NCBI GenBank assembly: GCA_000435755.1
Contig: FR889079.1
Coordinates: 1,431 to 24,352 of the forward strand
DNA: 22,922 nt
Source: Clostridium sp. CAG:508
GTDB taxonomy: Bacteria > Bacillota > Clostridia > TANB77 > CAG-508
Direction: 5' to 3'
The translations under genes and the position numbers were made by a program. The notes beneath the pieces are model-generated. The model ran no database searches. It was not told the origin of the DNA and saw only the letters and a list, made by a program, of their open reading frames with translations. Of the stretch, positions 16,824 through 22,922 are shown piece after piece; position 1 is the first letter of the stretch; the number at the start of each line of letters is the position of its first letter.

Positions 16824-18443
16824 ATGAAAAAAAGTGTTAATTTAGTTAATGTTAAAATTGTTGAAGATAGAATTGCAAACATTGAGATTTTATATAAAAC
16901 AAATAATGAAACTCATAATATAAAAGCATATTTAAAAACTGAACATCAAAACTATGATTTTGATGTTCAAACATATTCATTTTCACAAGAAGTGAATTAT
17001 AATAAACTTACTTTAAATATAAAAATTGACACCGAAAATATATACAAATTTATCTTAGAGGATAATAACCAAAAGTTTGAAGATGTAGAATTCTTAGACA
17101 ACAAAGACCAAAAAATAAATGAACTAGAAATACCATATAAAGTTTTTATAAAAGGCTCTACTCTAGCTATAGACGGTGAAACGGCAACATTTACTGTGAC
17201 AAAATACAAAGTATTTGGAAAACTTAAATATGAATTATCTAAAATATTTAAAGCTAGAAAATTATATCACAAATGGTATATTCTAAATTTGTTTAAAACA
17301 GGAGAAAAATATTATTTATTAAATGACAGAATTATGTATGGAGACGATAATGCAGAGCAATTGTTTAGATACATAAATCAAGAAGACAAAAATTTTAGTA
17401 AATACACGTATTTCGTGTTAGATAAAAATTCCCCTAATTTTAAAGATATTAGCAAAGCTGGAAAAGTGCTAAAATATGGGTCTTTAAAGCATAAATTAAA
17501 ATACATAAATAGCAAAATGATAATGTCATCACATGCTAGTTATTATGACAGAGTATTTAATCCATTTAATGAACAAGAAATGTCAGTTTATAAAGATAAA
17601 ATAAATAAACAATTTGTATTTTTACAACATGGAGTTATAATGAATGATGTCCATAACTTTTTGAACAGAGAGCACATTATAGCAGATTTATTTATTACAA
17701 CTACAAAGCCAGAATATGAGGATATAGTACAAAACTATATGTATGATAAAAATGCAATTGTATGTACTGGACTTGCTAGGTTTGATAGACTAAAAGATGA
17801 AAGAAAAAAGATAATTTTAATAGCACCTACTTGGAGAGCGTTTTTAGAAAATGTAGAATACTCAAATGACAAAGAAAACTCACTAGAGGAGTCAGAGTTT
17901 TATAAAAAATATCAAAGCTTATTAAACAAAAAAGAAATATTAGATGAAATAAAAAAATATGGATACAAAATTCAGTTTTTGTTACATCCAGCATCAGAAA
18001 AATATAAGCAAAGCTTTTTAAATTTACAAAATGAAAACGTAGAGGTTTTATCAACCAAAGATATAAGATACTCTACATTATTTAAAGAATGTGCATTATT
18101 TATTACAGACTATTCAAGCACACATTTTGATGTAGCATTTTTACAAAAACCAATTATATATTATCAATTTGACCAAGAAAAATTCTTTACAGCACATTAT
18201 AATAGAGGCTATTTTGACTATGGAAAAGATGGATTTGGAGAATTGATTAAAGATGAAGACGATATAGTAAACAAAATTATTTTTTACATAAAAAATAATT
18301 GCCAAATAGAAGAAAAATATAAAAACACTATAGAAAACACATTTCATTATTTAGATCATAATAATTCAAAAAGAACTTTAGAAGAAATAAAAAAATTAAG
18401 TAAAAAACATGAAAAAAATTATAGATTTAATTTAGTACACTAA
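16824..18443 (+). CDS. CDP-glycerol glycerophosphotransferase family protein (TagB/TagF-like)
   Basis: A 539-residue protein of the family that adds or polymerises glycerol-phosphate (or ribitol-phosphate) from CDP-polyol on the cytoplasmic membrane face during wall teichoic acid synthesis. Residues 1 to about 130 form a beta-rich accessory domain. The catalytic GT-B-like part contains QHG (268-270), TGLARFDRL (315-323), APTWR (334-338), HPA (388-390) and TDYSS (428-432), all characteristic. GGAAA lies about 10 nt before ATG 16824, and it is co-oriented with the preceding glycosyltransferase. Primase and polymerase activities cannot be distinguished from sequence alone. Confidence 0.88.
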   Translation: MKKSVNLVNVKIVEDRIANIEILYKTNNETHNIKAYLKTEHQNYDFDVQTYSFSQEVNYNKLTLNIKIDTENIYKFILEDNNQKFEDVEFLDNKDQKINELEIPYKVFIKGSTLAIDGETATFTVTKYKVFGKLKYELSKIFKARKLYHKWYILNLFKTGEKYYLLNDRIMYGDDNAEQLFRYINQEDKNFSKYTYFVLDKNSPNFKDISKAGKVLKYGSLKHKLKYINSKMIMSSHASYYDRVFNPFNEQEMSVYKDKINKQFVFLQHGVIMNDVHNFLNREHIIADLFITTTKPEYEDIVQNYMYDKNAIVCTGLARFDRLKDERKKIILIAPTWRAFLENVEYSNDKENSLEESEFYKKYQSLLNKKEILDEIKKYGYKIQFLLHPASEKYKQSFLNLQNENVEVLSTKDIRYSTLFKECALFITDYSSTHFDVAFLQKPIIYYQFDQEKFFTAHYNRGYFDYGKDGFGELIKDEDDIVNKIIFYIKNNCQIEEKYKNTIENTFHYLDHNNSKRTLEEIKKLSKKHEKNYRFNLVH

Positions 18444-18470
18444 AATATGTAAAAAGGGATGATGTAATAA

Positions 18471-18933
18471 ATGGAAAACTATATTGTAAAAAGATATGAA
18501 GAAAATGCTCAATTAGAAAAAGCAATAAAAAGTTTAACTAATCAAATTATGGTTGTAGAAAATCGGCTTTGAAATTTTTAGCAAGAACTATTTAGAAAAA
18601 AACTACAATGACAAGAATTTATACATATGGTATATAGAGCAAGAAGGCAAAATACTAGCGACAATGATGCTTAAGAAGTTGAAAGACAGTGTTGGCAGAA
18701 TTGAAAATGTTTGTTGTGATATAGAATATAGAGGCAAAGGATTAGCAAAGCAGTTATTAGACGAAGTGTTTAGTTTTGCAGTTCAAACTTTAAATTTAGA
18801 AAAATTACAATTAGGCACTTATGAAAGCTTAGGTAGAGCAATAAATTTTTATCTAAAAAATGGATTTGTTGAAAAAGAAGAACTAAGAAATTCTACAACA
18901 CATGCTAGATATTATGAAATGATATTAAATTAA
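18471..18933 (+). CDS. small GNAT N-acetyltransferase, split by a +1 frameshift at CGG
   Basis: Frame 18471 (ATG, upstream AAAAGGGATGATG) encodes 31 residues, then AAT CGG CTT TGA. The +1 frame is closed upstream by TAG at 18556-18558 and open afterwards, so the shift must occur between 18559 and 18572. Skipping C18564 gives Asn-Gly-Phe-Glu and a 153-residue GNAT, a normal length. The downstream part holds the acetyl-CoA loop (CDIEYRGKGLAKQLL) and the C-terminal FYLKNGFVEKEE, both essential, so the first frame alone is useless. An ATG at 18664 would give only a fragment of 89 residues. It lies 13 nt before pth. The substrate is unknown. Confidence 0.78.
18564..18567 (+). other. putative +1 frameshift site in the GNAT gene (C-GGC)
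   Basis: Codons AAT CGG CTT TGA become AAT (C) GGC TTT GAA. Stop codons in both frames confine the shift to about 14 nt. CTT TGA is also the slip codon pair of prfB, so a shift one codon later is an alternative, but the prfB Shine-Dalgarno-like stimulator is absent. Confidence 0.6.
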
Positions 18934-18946
18934 AGAGGAAAATTAA

Positions 18947-19504
18947 ATGTATTTAATAGTAGGACTAGGAAATCCTGAGCCAGAGTATAGTTATACAAGG
19001 CATAATATGGGATTTGACGTAATTAATAAAATAGCAAGAAAATGTGAAATTGATATTTCAAGAACAAAATTTAATGGTTTATATGGAAGTGGGATTATAA
19101 AAGACGAAAAGGTTATTTTATTAAAACCACAAACGTATATGAATCTAAGTGGTCAATCCATAAAACCATTTGTGGACTTTTACAAAATACCATTGGAAAA
19201 TGTAATAGTTATATATGATGATATGGACGTTTCAGTAGGAAATATCAAAATAAGAAAAAAAGGTGGACCAGGAACACATAATGGAGCAAAGTCTGTAGTA
19301 CATGAACTTGTATCAGAAGACTTTCCAAGAATTAGAGTTGGTATTGGTAAGCCGGCAGATGAATACGATGCAATTGATTATGTTATAGGAAAATTAGACG
19401 AAGAAAAATATAAAGCATTAGAAGCGGGAATAAATAGGGCAGCAGATGCAACTATTTATTATATTGAATACGGAATAGATAATGCAATGAATAAGTTTAA
19501 TTAA
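18947..19504 (+). CDS. pth: peptidyl-tRNA hydrolase
   Basis: A 185-residue bacterial Pth, which hydrolyses peptidyl-tRNA released from stalled ribosomes and recycles the tRNA. The catalytic His is H19 in YTRHNMGF, with N9 in GLGNP, N66 in TYMNLSG and the aspartate pair in YDDMD (91-94). GPGTHNGAKSV and the final substrate-binding helices are present. GAGGAAA precedes ATG 18947. It lies between the GNAT and RNase E/G genes with short gaps, suggesting co-transcription. If ribosomes often stall or shift in this organism, Pth would be in demand, but it is essential everywhere. Confidence 0.96.
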   Translation: MYLIVGLGNPEPEYSYTRHNMGFDVINKIARKCEIDISRTKFNGLYGSGIIKDEKVILLKPQTYMNLSGQSIKPFVDFYKIPLENVIVIYDDMDVSVGNIKIRKKGGPGTHNGAKSVVHELVSEDFPRIRVGIGKPADEYDAIDYVIGKLDEEKYKALEAGINRAADATIYYIEYGIDNAMNKFN

Positions 19505-19524
19505 CAGTTATAGAAAGGAAAAGT

Positions 19525-20730
19525 ATGCAAGAGGTAATAATTAGTCAGGACAAGCAAAAAAATAAAATAGTTGCTCTAGTAGAAAATGGAAAATTAGTTG
19601 AAAAATACGAGGAAAGACCAGAGCAAAAGAGACTAGAGGGAAATATATATTTAGGAAAAGTAGAAAATGTATTAGTTGGTATGCAAGCAGCTTTTGTTGA
19701 TATTGGAGTAGAAAAAAATACTTTTATACATATAAAAGATATTATTCCAAAAGTAAGTAATGAAACAGGCAACAAAAACGAAACATTAAGCAAATATGAT
19801 ATAAAAAATTATATACACACAGGAATGCCAATATTAGTGCAAGTAAAAAGAGACAGTACAAATAAAAAAGGTGCAAGAGTTTCTACACACATTACCATTC
19901 CGGGCAGATTTGTAGTGTTAATGCCAAATTCAGAGTTTATTACAATTTCTAAAAAAATAGAAAAAGACCAAGAAAGAAAAAGGCTTACTGACTTAGCTAA
20001 AAGTGTTTTATCACAAGGTTTTGGAATTATTATAAGAACTTCAGCAGAAGGAAAAGAAAAAGAACTAATACAAAAAGATATAGAGGGAGTTATACAACAA
20101 TATAACGAAATAATTAAAAAGGCTCAAGCTCTTGAAAAATCAAGCAACTTTAATCCAGTAGCTCTATATTCAAACAATGGAATTGTAGAAAAAATATTAA
20201 CTGATATTATTGACCAAGATTTACAAAGAATAATAACTAACAATGTAGAAATAAATAAATACGTTCAAAAATTCTTACAAGATACAGGTCTTGAATCAAA
20301 GGTAAAATTAGAGTTAAAACAAAATGAAAATGTGCTAAATATATATGACATAGAAGACCAAATAGAAAAATCAAATAATCGTAAAATCTGGTTAAAATGT
20401 GGAGGTTTTATAACTATTGATAAAACAGAAGCATTAACAGCAATTGATGTAAATTCAGGTAAGTATGTAGGTAACAAAGATTTAGAACAAACAGTATTTA
20501 CAGTTAATAAAGAGGCAACTATTGAAATTGCAAAACAACTACGATTAAGAGATATCGGCGGAATTGTAATTATAGATTACATAGATATGGAGAAAAAAGA
20601 AACAAAACAAAAAATACTAGAAATATTAGAAGAACACGTAAAAAAAGACCGTTCAAAAATCCAGATAGTAGGGTTCACACCATTAGACCTACTTGAAGTT
20701 ACAAGAAAGCATATGTGTAGTAATGATTAG
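19525..20730 (+). CDS. rng: ribonuclease E/G family protein, compact form
   Basis: A 401-residue RNase E/G catalytic protein for rRNA maturation and mRNA decay. The S1-type RNA-binding region spans about 35-125 (KRLEGNIYLGKVENV, MQAAFVDIG). RNase H-like and 5'-sensor regions follow, with the DNase I-like catalytic aspartates D308 (TAIDVNSGKY) and D351 (IVIIDYIDM). The protein ends at TRKHMCSND soon after the DNase-I-like subdomain. It therefore lacks most of the zinc-link and small C-terminal domain of the 489-residue E. coli RNase G, although MCSN may preserve one cysteine. No frameshift extension is visible after the TAG. AAAGGAAA precedes ATG 19525. Confidence 0.9.
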   Translation: MQEVIISQDKQKNKIVALVENGKLVEKYEERPEQKRLEGNIYLGKVENVLVGMQAAFVDIGVEKNTFIHIKDIIPKVSNETGNKNETLSKYDIKNYIHTGMPILVQVKRDSTNKKGARVSTHITIPGRFVVLMPNSEFITISKKIEKDQERKRLTDLAKSVLSQGFGIIIRTSAEGKEKELIQKDIEGVIQQYNEIIKKAQALEKSSNFNPVALYSNNGIVEKILTDIIDQDLQRIITNNVEINKYVQKFLQDTGLESKVKLELKQNENVLNIYDIEDQIEKSNNRKIWLKCGGFITIDKTEALTAIDVNSGKYVGNKDLEQTVFTVNKEATIEIAKQLRLRDIGGIVIIDYIDMEKKETKQKILEILEEHVKKDRSKIQIVGFTPLDLLEVTRKHMCSND

Positions 20731-20746
20731 TGAAAGGGATGTATAA

Positions 20747-21341
20747 ATGAAAAAAGTACCAGAGTGGAATTACAAATTTCTAAGACCACTAGCAATAGTA
20801 TTATTAAAAATTATATATCAACCTAAGGTAATAAATAAACAAGCAATACCCAAAGAGGGACCAATAATTTTAGCAGGAAATCATAAAGCATATCCAGACC
20901 CAGTATTAGTAGGAAGCTGTACTAGAAGAGTAATACACTTTTTTATAAAAGATGTATATACAAATAGCATATTAGGTCCATTTTTTAAGAGTTTGCGGGG
21001 TATTACCAGTACATGTAGGAAAATTGCATAAGGAATCTTTTGAAAATGCAATAAATCTACTAAAAGAAGAGAAATCGATAGGTATATTCCCGGAAGGAAC
21101 TAGAAATAAGACGGATCAATTACTATTACCATTAAGAAAAGGAACTACATTATTAGCCAAAAAAACAAATGCAAAAATAATACCATTTGCAATTACAGGA
21201 AAATACAGACCATTTGGAGGTTTGACAATAGAATTTGGAGAACCAATAGATGTGACGAATATGGATACGACAGAAGCAAATACAGTACTAACCGAGAAAA
21301 TAATGGATTTATTATTAAAAAGAATAGGTGATAAAAAATGA
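20747..21341 (+). CDS. plsC: 1-acyl-sn-glycerol-3-phosphate acyltransferase (PlsC), split by a +1 frameshift at CGG
   Basis: PlsC makes phosphatidic acid from lysophosphatidic acid at the membrane. The first frame (ATG 20747) gives the N-terminal part with the catalytic H-x4-D motif (H46, D51 in GNHKAYPDP), then reads TTG CGG GGT and stops at 21029-21031. Skipping C20996 gives Ser-Leu-Gly-Val-Leu-Pro-Val, the usual family Gly-x-x-Pro-Val segment. It then continues into the other frame with FPEGTRNK (motif III) and IPFAITG (motif IV) to TGA 21339-21341, 197 residues in all. An extra G in the GGGG run is an equivalent description. The stop overlaps the next gene's ATG. Essential motifs lie on both sides of the shift. 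Confidence 0.88.
20996..20999 (+). other. putative +1 frameshift site in plsC (C-GGG)
   Basis: Codons TTG CGG GGT become TTG (C) GGG GTA, restoring the conserved Gly before the Pro-Val of PlsC. The adjacent G4 run makes this the site most open to a homopolymer error. Confidence 0.55.
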
Positions 21342-22207
21342 AGTATATATTTATAGTTAATCCTGAGTCAGCAAAAGGTAATGCAATGAAAATAATAGGA
21401 AACATTGAAAAGGTATGCAAACAAGAACATATAGAATATGAAGTATGCTATACTTTAGCACAAGGAGATGCCACTAGATTAGCCCAAAGTTATAAAGACG
21501 ATGAAAACATTATATATGCTGTTGGAGGAGATGGAACATTATCTGAAGTACTAAATGGGGTAGTAGGAACAAAAAACAAAATCGGTATAATACCAGCAGG
21601 TTCAGGTAATGACTTTTATCGTACAGTAAAAGAGCTTGGCAAAGCAGAGATAGAATCAGATGTTGGAGTGGTAAATGGCAAATACTTTTTAAATATTGCA
21701 TGTGTTGGAATTGATGCAGAAGTTGCTAACAATGTACCTTTAATGAAAAAGAAAAATGTTAAAGTGAAAAATCTATACACTGCAAGTATTTTATACACTT
21801 TTACACATTTTAAATTTAAACAAATACACTTCAAATCACAAGAAAAAGATAAAAAAGGAAACTTTACAATACTTAGTATTTGTAATGGTAGGTATTATGG
21901 TGGAGGCTATAACATATCTCCAAAAGCAAGTTTAGAGGATAACTATTTTGATGTATATTATATAAATAAACTAAGATTACCATCAATTATAAACTTACTT
22001 TTGAAATTAAAAAAAGGAAAACTTGAACAAGATAAAAGAACAAACCATTTTAAAACAAACAATATTACAGTAACATCAGAAGAACCAATTAGATTTAATG
22101 TTGATGGAGAAACAATAGAAAATACAAAATTTGAAATAAAAATCATACCAAAAGCAATAAAAATATATCATAATGCAGAATTAGAAAGTAAATTTTTGTC
22201 AGTTTAG
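21338..22207 (+). CDS. diacylglycerol-kinase-type lipid kinase (DagK/YegS/BmrU family)
   Basis: A 289-residue soluble lipid kinase of the DAGK catalytic superfamily. The nucleotide-binding GGDGT is at 63-67, followed by LSEVLNGV. GSGND (88-92) is the second conserved loop, and NGRYYGGGY plus NVDGE near the C-terminus complete the family pattern. It phosphorylates diacylglycerol or a related lipid at the membrane surface. ATG 21338 overlaps the plsC TGA (ATGA), so the two phosphatidic-acid-producing enzymes are translationally coupled. A hairpin follows the stop. Confidence 0.92.
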   Translation: MKYIFIVNPESAKGNAMKIIGNIEKVCKQEHIEYEVCYTLAQGDATRLAQSYKDDENIIYAVGGDGTLSEVLNGVVGTKNKIGIIPAGSGNDFYRTVKELGKAEIESDVGVVNGKYFLNIACVGIDAEVANNVPLMKKKNVKVKNLYTASILYTFTHFKFKQIHFKSQEKDKKGNFTILSICNGRYYGGGYNISPKASLEDNYFDVYYINKLRLPSIINLLLKLKKGKLEQDKRTNHFKTNNITVTSEEPIRFNVDGETIENTKFEIKIIPKAIKIYHNAELESKFLSV

Positions 22208-22232
22208 AGTTTATAACTCTAACTGACATTTT
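22197..22232 (+). terminator. hairpin at the lipid kinase stop, weak terminator or attenuator before trmB
   Basis: TGTCAGTTTAGAGTT (22197-22211) pairs with AACTCTAACTGACA (22215-22228) over 14 bp with one bulged T and a 3-nt loop, followed by four Ts (22229-22232). The stem includes the lipid kinase stop codon and ends just before the trmB ribosome binding site, so it could partly uncouple the two genes. Confidence 0.55.
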
Positions 22233-22248
22233 GTTAAAGGAGAAAACA

Positions 22249-22905
22249 GTGAGAATCAGATATAAGCCATGGGCTAGAAAAGAACTAGAAGAAAGTAAAT
22301 TTTATAGAGAACATCCAGAAGAAATAATAGGAAACTGGAAGAATGAATATACAAGACCAGACCAACCTTTATTTGTTGAGCTAGGTTGCGGAAAAGGTGG
22401 ATTTATATCACAAAAAGCATTTTTACATCCAGAAAATAACTATTTGGCAATTGATTTAGTAGACCCAATGCTAGGTTTGGCAAAAAGAAAAGTTGAAGAA
22501 GTATATACTCAAGGCAATAGAGATATAGACAACATTATACTTACTCGTTTTGATATTGAAAGAATTTTATTGATTTTAAATAAACAAGATTCAATTGAAG
22601 GAATATACATAAATTTCTGTAACCCTTGGCCAAGAGGCAAACATCACAAAAAAAGATTAACATATACTAGACAACTTGAACACTACAAAGAATTCTTAAA
22701 AAATGGTGGAAAAATTTATTTTAAAACAGATGACGATAATTTATTTGAAGAGAGTATACATTACTTTGAAGATGCAGGTTTTAAAATTGAAAAACTGACA
22801 AGAGATTTACAAAAAGAACCAGACTTTTGGGAAAACATTGAAACAGAACATGAGAAAATGTTCTCAGAACAAGGAATAAAAATAAAAGCACTTATCGCCG
22901 GATAA
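22249..22905 (+). CDS. trmB: tRNA (guanine-N7-)-methyltransferase TrmB
   Basis: A 218-residue SAM-dependent methyltransferase forming m7G46 in the tRNA variable loop. It has SAM motif I ELGCGKGGF at 44-52, LAIDLVDPM for motif II, the family-specific NPWPRGKHHKKRLT substrate segment and FKTDDDNLF. GTG 22249 is chosen as the start because it gives the canonical MRIRYKPWA opening and has AAAGGAGA 6-13 nt upstream; the in-frame TTG at 22231 lies inside the preceding hairpin region and overlaps the ribosome binding site. It is complete within the window. Confidence 0.94.
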   Translation: MRIRYKPWARKELEESKFYREHPEEIIGNWKNEYTRPDQPLFVELGCGKGGFISQKAFLHPENNYLAIDLVDPMLGLAKRKVEEVYTQGNRDIDNIILTRFDIERILLILNKQDSIEGIYINFCNPWPRGKHHKKRLTYTRQLEHYKEFLKNGGKIYFKTDDDNLFEESIHYFEDAGFKIEKLTRDLQKEPDFWENIETEHEKMFSEQGIKIKALIAG

Positions 22906-22909
22906 GTGC
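22888..22909 (+). terminator. possible terminator hairpin at the trmB 3' end
   Basis: GCACTTATC (22888-22896) and GATAAGTGC (22901-22909) form a perfect 9-bp stem with a GCCG loop, spanning the trmB stop codon. Only an interrupted T-rich tract (TTAATTAATT) follows before the window ends, so termination is likely but not certain. Confidence 0.5.
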
Positions 22910-22922
22910 TTAATTAATTGCA

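Noticed and set aside
18567..18572. prfB-type programmed shift at CTT TGA
   Set aside because: The upstream Shine-Dalgarno-like stimulator required in prfB is missing, the base after TGA is A, and it would not explain the other two genes. The gene is also not a release factor.
18471..18933. Treating the three split genes as ordinary decayed pseudogenes
   Set aside because: Each has one +1 lesion and otherwise clean, conserved sequence on both sides, and all three lesions share CGG. Ordinary decay would give mixed indels and stops. Not excluded, so it is kept as the main alternative.
610..20999. A systematic sequencing or assembly error at CGG
   Set aside because: About thirty out-of-frame CGG triplets in other genes cause no frame break, so an error tied to the trinucleotide alone would not select the in-frame ones. 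Single-site errors, especially at the plsC G4 run, remain possible.
610..20999. CGG reassigned to another amino acid (as reported in some bacteria)
   Set aside because: Simple reassignment would keep the frame. Here the frame changes at each CGG, and there are no frame-preserving CGG codons to assign.

Overview
The window is a very AT-rich, gene-dense chromosomal segment of a spore-forming, hydrogen-producing anaerobe of the class Clostridia. This is inferred from the sporulation genes pdaA, yqfC and yqfD, the Firmicutes gene order ybeY-dgkA-era-yqzL-recO, an NAD-linked trimeric [FeFe] hydrogenase, and strong AGGAGG-type ribosome binding sites with frequent TTG/GTG starts. All genes are on the + strand. 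There are no rRNA or tRNA genes, IS elements, phage genes or CRISPR arrays.

Layout. 1-730: 3' part of a PdaA-type polysaccharide deacetylase. 818-5931: one operon of yqfC, yqfD, an unrecognised helical protein with a C-terminal AT-hook, ybeY, a DgkA-PAP2 membrane fusion and a DUF3048/YerB lipoprotein-like gene, closed by a clear terminator. 6070-10945: hydrogenase operon hydC-hydB-(GNAT)-hydA with its own promoter. 10946-11270: promoter plus a strongly folded RNA of about 170 nt. 11271-13134: era, yqzL, recO. 13145-15434: a condensation-fold acyltransferase and an HSL-type esterase. 15574-18443: a GT-A-like glycosyltransferase and a CDP-glycerol glycerophosphotransferase, behind a near-consensus promoter. 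18471-22905: a small GNAT, pth, RNase E/G, plsC, a diacylglycerol-kinase-type lipid kinase and trmB.

Functionally the window mixes RNA/ribosome housekeeping (YbeY, Era, Pth, RNase G, TrmB), DNA repair (RecO), lipid and envelope synthesis (DgkA-PAP2, PlsC, lipid kinase, TagF-like and GT proteins), sporulation, and H2/NADH/ferredoxin metabolism.

The most striking observation is genetic decoding. Three genes (pdaA, the GNAT at 18471, plsC) are each split by a +1 frameshift. In all three the shift falls on an in-frame CGG codon, and skipping its C gives a glycine codon (GGA, GGC, GGG) and restores the conserved protein. My reading found no other in-frame CGG in nearly seven thousand codons, although about thirty CGG triplets occur out of frame. 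This suggests that CGG is unassigned in this organism and that ribosomes shift +1 there. It could also be three coincident sequencing errors or mutations, and the findings list tests that would separate these. A second item of interest is the structured RNA upstream of era, which I cannot place in a known class.
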